From assembly GCA_034096865.1 (NCBI GenBank), contig JAWQFJ010001220.1:17501-32500 (forward strand): a stretch of DNA of 15,000 nucleotides, written 5' to 3'. Positions within the stretch are counted from its first letter, which is position 1; each line of letters begins with the position of its first letter. The notes beneath the pieces are model-generated. The model was not told the DNA's origin. It ran no database searches and saw nothing but the letters and a program-made list of their open reading frames with translations. This document shows, in pieces, positions 1 to 7,627 of this stretch. The DNA is from Theodoxus fluviatilis (taxonomy: Eukaryota; Mollusca; Gastropoda; Cycloneritida; Neritidae). Position numbers and translations under genes: made by a program.

Positions 1-300
1 TTTTCCTGCTTTCGCAACCTTTCTGCAAAGCACAGAACTATTCCGATGTGCTGCAGGACCTACAATTGTTCAAGGTGATTGTTACAGAAGAAGGTGGAGT
101 GGCATAAACTCTTTTCACTTTGTGATGGGAAAATGTGCACAAATGCAGCATTACTGATTGCCGCAAATAAATGCATCTCGCATGGCTAGCTTTTAAATAA
201 AAATGAGTATATATACCAGTATTTGTCATTGAAGGTCTGATATGTGTTCTAGTCAGCCAAATTCGTAAACATTTCGAAAATAATCTCTCTCCTCTTCCCC
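1..300. other. no recognisable feature
   Basis: Ordinary AT-leaning sequence. Short open stretches exist on both strands, but none resembles a protein family I know, and I see no repeat structure. It merges into pyrimidine-rich sequence at about 280. Confidence 0.6.
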
Positions 301-501
301 CCCCTTATTTTTATCTCTGTTTCTCTCCGTCTCTCTCTGTCTCTGTCTTTCTCTGTCTCTCTCTCTCTATGTCTCTGTCTCAGTCTCTCTGTCTCTCTCT
401 CTATGTCTGTCTCAGTCTCTCTCTCTCTGTCTTTCTGTCTCTCTGTCTCTCTTTCTGTCTCTCTCTGTGTCTCTCTCTGTCTCTCTCTCTGTCTCTCTTT
501 G

Positions 502-539
<38 letters not shown>

Positions 540-591
540 TGTCTCTCTCTGTCTGTCTGTCTTTCTCTGTCTGTCTGTCTGTCTGTCTGTC

Positions 592-638
<47 letters not shown>
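301..638. repeat. TC/CTGT compound microsatellite
   Basis: About 340 bases that are almost all pyrimidine plus G on the plus strand. It is a patchwork of TC runs, TCTG and CTGT units, with a clean CTGT block near 569-593 and an uninterrupted TC run from about 596 to 638. The long Ser/Leu-rich (plus) and Arg/Glu-rich (minus) open frames here are artefacts of the repeat, not proteins. Confidence 0.95.
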
Positions 639-641
<3 letters not shown>

Positions 642-1125
642 CATCACTGCATTCATTTGAATCAGCTGTTATGGCTCCTTGTATGCACGTATTATGCCGA
701 AGACCTGCATTAATTAAACAGAAACTACACTGAGGTCTAAGAAGCCCGAGCAGCTCGACAACGATACCGTATTACCCACTGGAGCGGTTAGGCTGCCGCG
801 CCTAACGGCCTTGCCAAACCTTGCCAGTGGGTGCCTTGCATAGGAGGCATTGTCCCTACTGCCCTTTTGCGAGGGGCATACCATTCTAAGTACAACATGG
901 TTATGTTGATTCTTTGTAACGCATAGTATGGCATCAACCCGATTAAGCATGAAAGTCATCAGAAAGCAAAAGGGGTCCGATACATCATTTGTCCGTTTAA
1001 TTCTGGCTTACCCAAAACACCCATTCGATGTTTGGATTGCTTTACACGGTGCCAACGTACACGTGAACGAATCTGCAGAAACTATGTTACTGTTGCTTCG
1101 CTTTTGTGGACACGTCGTCTCATGT
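639..1125. other. intergenic stretch with one compound inverted repeat
   Basis: No convincing gene. The only structure I see is the nested inverted repeat at 775-831, listed separately. The open frame at 928-1134 (+) and the one at 714-959 (-) do not resemble a family I recognise. Part of this stretch could be the 3' flank of the possible transposase remnant at 1126-1353 (-). Confidence 0.5.
775..831. repeat. nested inverted repeat (57 bp)
   Basis: CCCACTGG at 775-782 is the exact reverse complement of CCAGTGGG at 824-831. Inside it, GTTAGGC (787-793) pairs with GCCTAAC (800-806) across a 6-base loop. Together they could fold into a two-stem structure. There are no tRNA-like A or B boxes, so I do not call an RNA gene. 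It may be the end of an unidentified repeat. Confidence 0.6.
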
Positions 1126-1353
1126 TCACTGTAGATTGATAGGCTGTACTTCATTTACCGGAAGTATCACAACGAGGAGAATGGCAAAGCACTGAACACA
1201 GGGCAAAAAGAGATGTCTGCAGGCAGCGCTGAATATCATGTTCGTAAAATCATCCCACACCACCTGTTCGATGTCATCAAGGTTCTGGAGTTGTCGTCTG
1301 CGACAAAGCAGTATTTGACACGCGGGTTTGTGATATATGACATGAAAAATCAA
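1126..1353 (-). pseudogene. possible Tc1/mariner-type transposase C-terminal remnant
   Basis: A 75-codon open stretch contains RRRQLQNLDDIEQVVWDDF. This recalls the C-terminal helix of Tc1-type DDE transposases, where a basic run is followed by 'QNLDELEQALxxEW', about 40 residues before the protein ends. The expected terminal 'RCxAVIxARGGHTxY' is only faintly visible as QCFAILLVVILPV. No catalytic DDE residues lie in the piece and no terminal repeats were found. If correct, this is an old 5'-truncated fragment on the minus strand. The match is from memory of the family pattern and could be chance. Confidence 0.35.
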
Positions 1354-1495
1354 ATGAATGAGATATTATGACATATTGTTTAATGAAATATTTGTCCACA
1401 TATTGATGTTCCAACGGCCCCGACACCTGTCCTTTTTGTCTGTCTCATTCACACTCTATCTCCAAACCTCGCAATGCTGTGCACCATACAGTCTT
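1354..1495. other. short unique spacer
   Basis: No gene or repeat seen. It ends in the copy of CTCTCCTCG (1496-1504) that forms the left target-site duplication of the next element. Confidence 0.5.
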
Positions 1496-1504
1496 CTCTC
1501 CTCG

Positions 1505-1921
1505 CATTCTGTAAACCCGAGTCAGTAGTATTGACTCTGGCACAGTTCGCAATGAATGCGTAATAGGCTTGACCCTTGGCATTACAGCCTTGCGCCAAAA
1601 GTAGTTCGTTCTGATACTATTTTTCTCTCCACTTTTTACAGAAATCATTCAGATGTAAAAACTTGGTTCCATTTCAACACAAACATTTTTTGGTATCGAA
1701 TAAACGCTTGTTTGTTGTCTCAACAAGAGTAAGTTAAGAGTTTTGTGCGAAATAGTCTTAGAACTACTTTAACGGCGTATGTCAGGGAGCACATCGGCTT
1801 TCCCACAAGCCTCTCGTGTGACCTCCGCTTGCATAAATTGGCCAAAAACCTTCCATCACGTGATGTGAACTGTGCTAGAGATACTTTTGCCGGTAGGCGA
1901 AATCTCTAGTTTACTAGAATG
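1505..1921 (+). mobile_element. short non-autonomous transposon, copy A (417 bp, 9-bp duplication)
   Basis: The element starts CATTCT and ends AGAATG, so the ends are inverted. With one indel the match extends: CATTCTGTAAAC at the left against CATTCTAGTAAAC when the right end is reverse-complemented. It is flanked by a perfect 9-bp direct duplication, CTCTCCTCG at 1496-1504 and again at 1922-1930. A second copy, about nine bases in ten alike by eye, lies at 14573-14985 with a different duplication, so this is a dispersed mobile family. It has no coding capacity and must be moved in trans. A 9-bp duplication is typical of Mutator-like (and some Merlin) DNA transposons, but the ends fit neither family clearly. 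It contains AATAAA, a CACGTG E-box and a hairpin near its right end. Confidence 0.85.
1875..1909 (+). other. near-terminal hairpin of copy A
   Basis: CTAGAGAT (1875-1882) pairs with ATCTCTAG (1902-1909), then a 3-base bulge ACT, then TTTGCC pairs with GGCGAA with one T-G wobble, closing a 4-base loop GGTA. The hairpin ends 12 bases from the element's right end. The same fold recurs in copy B at 14939-14973. Confidence 0.75.
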
Positions 1922-1930
1922 CTCTCCTCG

Positions 1931-2155
1931 CCCCCACCCCCACCCCCTTTACACTCATCCAATATTCCTTTCCCCATCGGTACCCGCCCCTCTTCCCCAT
2001 CTCTTTCTGTACCCTCACAGTCCCCTTTCCACGTCCGACCCCGAACACCCCCCTTCCCCTCCCGCCACTGGCGACAGATATTACCCCGTATCGCTGCCTT
2101 TTAAGACGCTCCTCTCCGATGCGATCTGACACGAGTCATTAAAGATACAAACGAA
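1931..2155. repeat. C-rich polypyrimidine tract and spacer
   Basis: A CACCCC-type repeat at about 1930-1948 is followed by C/T-rich, purine-poor sequence to about 2060. The open frames here are low-complexity Pro/Ser-rich and not credible. The rest of the stretch is unremarkable. Confidence 0.7.
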
Positions 2156-2569
2156 TTGGCCACGGGGACCACATCCCCCTTTCCTCTATGGACTCCGGTG
2201 ACAGTGGACAGGAATTTCTCGGGGCGAGAAACTCGAGCGACACCGGCGCGGCGTGCTGGGCCCGCGGAGTTGGCTTGGCTCAGGGTGCGCCCCTGCGCTC
2301 CGCGCACTTCCATGTCATTCGATCAGCGGAGAATGAAATTGCTTTCTGTGCGTCCCGGCCGGGGTAGGAGCGGATGTGATAATAGAGATTGCATCCTAAA
2401 CGGCCCTAATGGAGCAGATGTCCCGAGCTCGATAGCAGGCGAAGGCTCCGCTGCCAACCTGGACTTGAGCCGTCCCGTCCCCGCATTCGCCATCTTGGCA
2501 ACGTCGCAAACCGGTGTAGTGGTCGGGCAAAGACGCGGGACGGAAGAAATAAGGAAATGCTGGGAATGA
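2156..2569 (+). other. CpG-rich block with an open frame; possible promoter or first exon
   Basis: Bases 2200-2545 are clearly richer in G, C and CpG than the AT-rich surroundings. A 137-codon frame (ATG at 2156) crosses the block. The product is Arg/Pro/Gly-rich, with no domain, signal peptide or membrane segment that I recognise. CpG-rich DNA stays open by chance because stop codons are AT-rich, so the frame is weak evidence of a gene. The block could be a promoter or 5' exon of a gene outside the window, or another repeat. Confidence 0.25.
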
Positions 2570-2571
2570 AA

Positions 2572-2573
<2 letters not shown>

Positions 2574-2609
<36 letters not shown>

Positions 2610-2667
2610 TTCAGATTTCAGACTTCATCTTTATCTCGGCCGACGACCCACAGTATTAAATTACACC

Positions 2668-2728
<61 letters not shown>
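2574..2728. repeat. GA, AC and AT microsatellites
   Basis: A GA run at about 2574-2607, then (AC)20 at 2671-2710 running directly into (AT)9 at 2711-2728. The AC/AT pair may mark the 3' edge of the outer LINE, whose coding end lies at 2960 on the minus strand. Confidence 0.95.
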
Positions 2729-2959
2729 GTACGTTTTGAAACGGCAATCAAAGTTATAATGTACAGTGATGATTCAATGGAAAAAGTGTTCAGGAGACAT
2801 TTATTAATTATACAACCTGTGGTTAGATTTCTAAGTATTTACATTTACTTTAAACTAATATGCATGCTTAATGAAAGTATGATTGTCCAACATGTATGTA
2901 CACGTTTTCATGGAGTTATAAAACAATGGAAGAATGTATGTACAGCATCACATATCTAT
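2729..2959 (-). other. probable 3' untranslated region of the outer LINE
   Basis: AT-rich, with no gene of its own. It lies directly downstream (minus strand) of the outer LINE's terminal stop codon at 2960-2962 and before the AC/AT microsatellite, so it is most simply that element's 3' untranslated region. I see no clear poly-A tail or target duplication, so the true 3' end is unknown. Confidence 0.4.
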
Positions 2960-3156
2960 TTAGTCTGATGTCACTTCAACCATTTGGTTGCGTAGTTTCA
3001 AAGCACAGTAAATGTACATTGCAACCTCTCACACCTTCCTGATATCATAACCGTCTAGCAGTTTTGTCAGTCTCATTTGATTGTTTCTCTTTATGTGCTT
3101 TTCTATGTCTTTCTTTTGTACTTCGCGATATATATTACAAACAGAAAATGAACCTT
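2960..3156 (-). pseudogene. outer LINE, C-terminal segment (3 of 3)
   Basis: Reading on the minus strand from the duplicated AAGGTTCATTTTCT, the frame broken off at 7614 resumes: KVHFLFVIYIAKYKRKT completes the Cys-His cluster that begins CPFCRNEAEN at about 7650. The zinc-ligand Cys expected after HFxFV is Ile. After a frameshift comes RLTKLLDGYDIRKV, a stop, then EVAMYIYCALKLRNQMVEV and a final stop at 2960-2962. This resembles the C-terminal 'YIYxALKxR' tail of many non-LTR retrotransposon proteins. The segment was separated from the rest of its element by insertion of the 4.46-kb L1/Tx1-like LINE. Confidence 0.75.
3143..3156. repeat. 14-bp target-site duplication, 3' side of L1/Tx1-like LINE
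   Basis: AGAAAATGAACCTT (plus strand), repeated exactly at 7614-7627. It directly abuts the A-rich tail of the inserted element (minus strand). Its reverse complement is part of the outer LINE's coding sequence, read in the same frame at both sites. Confidence 0.9.
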
Positions 3157-3174
3157 TTTTATTTAAAAAAAATG

Positions 3175-3180
3175 TTTATT
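3175..3180 (-). terminator. poly-A signal of the L1/Tx1-like LINE
   Basis: AATAAA on the minus strand, followed by a short T run and an A-rich tail (AAATAAAAAA) that abuts the target-site duplication. The position fits the 3' processing signal of a poly-A-tailed retrotransposon. Confidence 0.6.
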
Positions 3181-3277
3181 GGGTCTAGAAAATACACAAG
3201 AAAGACAAAATTACAAGGAAAGCAAAACAAGAAAGAGACGAAAATAGCATCAATAATATGAATATCAACACCACAAT

Positions 3278-3362
<85 letters not shown>

Positions 3363-3410
3363 CCAGTATCATCATAATCACCAGTACCATCACCATCATC
3401 ATCATCAGTT
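3278..3410. repeat. ATC/ATG trinucleotide microsatellite
   Basis: A pure ATC repeat from 3278 to about 3361, then an imperfect stretch with CACCAG and CATAAT interruptions to about 3410. It lies in the 3' region of the L1/Tx1-like LINE, because both target-site duplications lie outside it. The poly-Asp open frame across it is an artefact. Confidence 0.95.
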
Positions 3411-3508
3411 ACGGGTTGGGGGAGACTGGGAGAGGAGAGAAGGTGCATGGACAGAGGTGGCATGGGTCCCTCATTGGGTTGGATTTGAGGGAAAAACAAA
3501 TGTCTGAG

Positions 3509-3549
3509 CTAATCCTTCTACGAAAACGAAATCGAAAAGGAAGGATTAG
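3509..3549. repeat. perfect 10-bp inverted repeat in the LINE 3' region
   Basis: CTAATCCTTC (3509-3518) and GAAGGATTAG (3540-3549) are exact reverse complements around a 21-base purine-rich (plus strand) loop. In the element's RNA this would form a stem-loop between two microsatellites. A role as a reverse-transcriptase recognition stem is a guess. Confidence 0.65.
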
Positions 3550-3584
3550 ATGAATTGTGTAGACTTGTAATTGTGACGTGCGCT

Positions 3585-3623
3585 CGTGCGTGTGTGCGCG
3601 CACGTGTGTGCGCGCGCGCGCGT

Positions 3624-3694
<71 letters not shown>

Positions 3695-3706
3695 AGAGAG
3701 AGAGAG
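3585..3706. repeat. GT/GC then GA microsatellite directly after ORF2
   Basis: From 3585 to 3648 purine and pyrimidine alternate without a break (GTGTGC, CGCGCG, then pure GT), followed by a GA run to 3706. On the minus strand this repeat begins just 11 bases after the ORF2 stop codon. It is inside the retrotransposon, since the target-site duplications enclose it. Confidence 0.95.
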
Positions 3707-3717
3707 TTTATCCCGTG

Positions 3718-6700
3718 CTAACATTCAGGAGTAGTACCACTTAAAATAGTGCACAGGTCACCCCATTTATTGATGTAGTCGTCAGTGTTGTTGCTGCTTT
3801 GGGAAATGAATTTTTCAATTAATGCGTTTTGTCTTAAAATGTTAAGGAAGCCCTTAGTGTTTGGTTGACAACTTCTATATTTACAGCTGTGAATGAAAGA
3901 TTTTCCCAACAACAGAATGTGATTAATCAGTTTGTTATGAGGAGCTGTACCAAAGAGTAAACTTTGAGGACTCGTTGGTAAAGTTAGGTCTGTGTTCTTG
4001 TGAAGGAATTCTGATATATCCGCCCAGAAGCTACATATTATTGGGCATTCTACAAATAGGTGGGTTATTGTTTCGCTGTCTTCTCCGCAAAAATCACATT
4101 TTTCACTGTTCTTTATTCCTATCCGGTGGAGGAGTCTATTTGTATATATTATGTGATTATTAATTTTATATTGGACACTTTTAAGGTATGTAGAGGTTGT
4201 GGCAGCCCTGGTTGCTTCACATATTTCATTCCATGATATGCTGGGATAAATTCGCTCCCATTTTTTCTGACCAGTCGATATATCTCGAGTTTGAATCATG
4301 GTGTTATAGATGTTTCTTAACCCTGTTTTGGCTGATGTTAGATTTCTGATGCAAACTTGATGTTGACGCTGCTGGGTTACTTTGCCGCCCGAATTACGAA
4401 TTATATCCACCCATGCCTTCGGAATTTTTCTTTTAAGATGTTCATAGTCTAAAAAAGTCCCTGCTAAGCCGAATTGTCTTTTACATTCTTCGAATGTCTT
4501 CCATGTTCCTGTTGGATCAAGAATATCACGTATATATAACATATTTTTGTTGTACCAGTCCTTTATGAATATGACATGTATGTCTGGGTTGAACCAAAGT
4601 GGTTCACTCAAAACGTCCTCACAACTTAACTGTCGCTTAGAATAGTTTTTAATGTACACCTCCCACGCTTTCAGGATGTCTTGCCAAAAGGGATTTTTGA
4701 ATTCTGAAAGAAGATCTATAAGGAACTTACTGCCAACTTTGAGAAAGGATATATCATTGAATTTTCTTTTAAACTTGCTTTTTATCAATGAGCACCAAGT
4801 GCTTTCACCTTCTATTAGTCTTTGCAGCCACGCTATTTTTCTAGTTGCAGTATACGCATTTACATCTATCATTTTTAATCCTCCTTTGGAGAATTCCTGA
4901 CACAGGGTTTTTCGACTGACCCTGTCCGGTCCACCCTTCCAGATGAAGTTGTATAGAATTTTTTCTAAGGCCTTTTGTTTCTCTATTCCTGGGTCTGGTA
5001 GCAGGGAGAGCACATGAGTTAGTTTTGAGAGGGCAAGTGTTTTTATTACAGTTATTTTACCAAGGAGACTTAAATTACGGTGCTTCCATTGGTTCAGAAG
5101 CTGTTTTATCTCTTGAACTTTGCTTTCAAAGTTCAAGTTTGTGATGTTTGTCAGCCTTGGATTTAAATGGATTCCGAGTACCGTAAACTTATCATTTGTC
5201 CAGTCCAGGTTAATGTCTGTACATAGTTTTCCTTTACTACGTACTTTGCTTCCGATCCATATAGCTTTCGTTTTTTCTAAGTTTATTTTTAATCCAGATA
5301 TCCTGAAGAACAGATCAAGGGTGTTGAGAGTGTTTCGGAGGCTGCTTTCTGAACCGTCGAGGAGAATCTGAGTGTCGTCAGCATACTGAGTCAATTTATA
5401 TTCTACGTTGCCAATTCTGATACCTTTTATTTGCTTGTTTTCTCTAATCATTTGACCTAGCACTTCAGCGCAGAGGAGATAGGCATACGGCGCGATCGGA
5501 TCACCTTGTCTACAGCCTCTTTTCAGGGGAAAGCTTTGAGATAGATGACCATTCTGTATTATACATGCTGTCATGTCTGTATAGAAAAGCTTCATCCATG
5601 TTCGAAAGCTGCTTCCAAATCCAAATTTTTTCAAAACATCGCACAGGAAGGAGACGGAAAGAGAGTCAAAAGCTTTTTCAAAGTCTATGAGGAGCAACAG
5701 TCCTGGTATGTCCTTTTCATTGCATTCATATATAGTGTCAAATACTTGCCTTACATTATCTCCAAGGTATCTCCCTTTGATAAAGCCTGTTTGATTAGTG
5801 TGAATCAAATGTCCTAAAACCGTTTTTAATCTTCTGCTAATGCTTCCTGAGGCCATTTTGTACACGGTAGTGAGAAGTGTGATTGGTCTCCAATTGCTTA
5901 AGAAGTTTCTTTCTTTATTGGGTTTTGGGACACACGTAATTACTCCCCTTCTTTGTGAAATTGAAAAGGAACCAGTTTCGTAAGCTTCATTTATGGCTCT
6001 GAGCAGGAAATATTTTAAATCGTCCCAAAAGAACTTAAAAAATTCAACAGGAAAACCATCTAGACCGGGGGATTTTTCATTTTTCATTTCACGAAGTGTC
6101 GTTGCTAATTCTGTTAATGTAATTGAGCCTTCGAGAGATTGTTTTTCATCTTCTGTTAGTGTCCGCAAGTTTAGTTCGCTGAGTAGTCTACTGGTTAATT
6201 CTGAATCAGTCTGTCTGATGTCATAGAGATTACTGTAGTAATTCGTGAGTTCTTTGAGAATTTCGTCTGTATCTTCTATGTCCCTTCCATTTACGGTTAG
6301 CCTTTGGATTGTTTTTATTCTGTGGTTTCTCTTTTCTAAACTGCAAAAATATTTAGAAGGTTTCTCTCCATTTTCGTACCATCGTGCTCTGGATCTAATC
6401 ATAACACCCTTCATTCTTTTTTCACGTATGGTTTCTAGTTTTGATTTAAGATTTTCTAGGTGCTTATTAACGTCTTTGTTAGTATCCACTGTTCTGCAGT
6501 CTAGTTTTTCTTCTGTTGTTTTTATTTCTTCTTTAAGTTCCCCCTCTTGCTTTTCTTGTTCCTTCTTTTTCCACGAGCCATATGCTATACTTTTTCCTCT
6601 TATGTTCATGAGAATCATATCAAGAAAAGTTTGATCCGAAATTTGTAAGTAAATGTCCTTTTTATCTATTGAATCTAGGTTTTTCCTATCATATGGTAAC

Positions 6701-7524
6701 GCTGCATATTGATCTAGTGTTTCTTTAAAGGTATCTTTTACTATCTTAATGTAGTTTATATCACGGAGAAGGGAGGTATTAAATTTCCAATAGCCTGCTC
6801 CTTTCTTTTTGTCCGATATATTTAATGTTAGGGTAACAGCCGAATGATCGGTTCTATATCCTGGAATGATATCTGTTTTGGACATGTAGTTTAGCATATC
6901 CTCAGTAATGAGAAAAAAATCCAGCCGGGACTGTTTTTTAGGGTTATTTTTCCGCCAAGTATATCTTCTAATATTTGGATGTTGTATTCTGTATGGATCA
7001 GTAAAATTGTTTAAGTGAATAAAGTTTAGAACGGTGTCTCTTGCTTTTGGGTTATTTACTGCCACATAATTATCTGTATCTTGTTGCGGGTCAAGGACTA
7101 GATTCCAGTCCCCTCATATAATTGTAGATGTATTAATGTCAAGCTTATGAAAGAGTTTTTCATAGAAAATTGGATTGTCAGAGTTTGGCCCATACAAGTT
7201 CACTATGCACACCTCCTTTTCCTCCATTACAAGAGAAGCTATGATATAGTTTCCTTCGGTATCTATGGTGGTACGCAAAATTCTGTAATCAAAAGTGTTA
7301 TTGAATAGGATGGCTACGCCTCGTGCTGCTGATGTATATGGAGCCACAATGCCTGTTAACCCCCATTCATGTAGAAAGGTGTTCACAGTGTTTTCGTTAA
7401 TATGAATGTCCTGCAGACAAATGCTAGAATGGTTTCCACCTCTTACATAGTGCAGTATACCTCTCCTTTTTTCAGTGTTGGCTAATCCCCGGCAATTGAT
7501 TGAAATCAGCTTTATGTTAGTCAT
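3718..7524 (-). pseudogene. L1/Tx1-like LINE ORF2: APE endonuclease and reverse transcriptase, one in-frame stop
   Basis: The frame runs from ATG at 7522-7524 to TAG at 3718-3720 (1268 codons), broken only by TGA at 7114-7116 (residue 137). Residues 1-235 are an APE-type endonuclease: INCRG (N10), CLQD (D39), YGPN (111-114), GDWN (138-141) right after the stop, RLDFF (D202) and TDHS (D226, H227). The reverse transcriptase has IDFEKAFDS (D614), GCRQGDP (670-676) and YADD (714-717), so its catalytic residues are intact. A CCHC cluster lies near the C-terminus (C1143, C1146, H1155, C1160), as in L1/Tx1 proteins. The enzyme nicks genomic DNA and copies its RNA at the nick. The downstream open part has no early ATG, so this copy should not yield the full protein unless the stop is bypassed. 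Confidence 0.93.
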
Positions 7525-7613
7525 GTTTTTGACCTAGAATATAAAAAAGATCTGTCTCAAGACTGTGTGGAACATCCTAAAATGGGTGTTGGGATGACTT
7601 GTGGTAAGGGGAT

Positions 7614-7627
7614 AGAAAATGAACCTT
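7614..7627. repeat. 14-bp target-site duplication, 5' side of L1/Tx1-like LINE
   Basis: Exact copy of AGAAAATGAACCTT at 3143-3156. It lies within the outer LINE's coding frame (the KVHF part of its Cys-His cluster). Confidence 0.9.

Larger units (their letters stand above)
3157..7613 (-). mobile_element. L1/Tx1-like LINE insertion (4457 bp)
   Basis: Bounded by the 14-bp duplication at 3143-3156 and 7614-7627. On the minus strand it runs: 89 bases of leader, ORF2 (7524 to 3718), a 561-base 3' region holding TC, AC/GC and ATG microsatellites plus a hairpin, a poly-A signal, and an A-rich tail. There is no ORF1 upstream of ORF2, so the copy is probably 5'-truncated just before ORF2, as is common for target-primed insertion. 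The almost undamaged ORF2 and perfect duplication say the insertion is much younger than the shattered LINE it sits in. The L1/Tx1 placement rests on the APE endonuclease, reverse transcriptase and C-terminal CCHC layout. Confidence 0.9.

Noticed and set aside
249..713. Arg/Glu-rich and Ser/Leu-rich proteins over the TC repeat.
   Set aside because: Pure consequence of a stop-free dinucleotide repeat.
775..831. tRNA gene.
   Set aside because: No A or B box promoter motifs and no cloverleaf fit.
1875..1921. Helitron 3' end (hairpin close to a CTAG-containing terminus).
   Set aside because: Helitrons make no target-site duplication; both copies have 9-bp duplications.
3185..3499. Poly-Asp protein on the minus strand.
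   Set aside because: Translation of the ATC/GAT trinucleotide repeat.
3585..3717. Microsatellite-targeted insertion of the L1/Tx1-like LINE, as known for some Tx1-group elements.
   Set aside because: The 14-bp duplication lies beyond the microsatellites, inside another LINE's coding sequence, so the repeats are internal and the target was not a microsatellite.
3718..7065. A complete protein starting at 7065.
   Set aside because: The codon at 7063-7065 is GTG inside the endonuclease domain, not a start. The same frame continues upstream to ATG at 7522-7524, broken only by TGA at 7114-7116.
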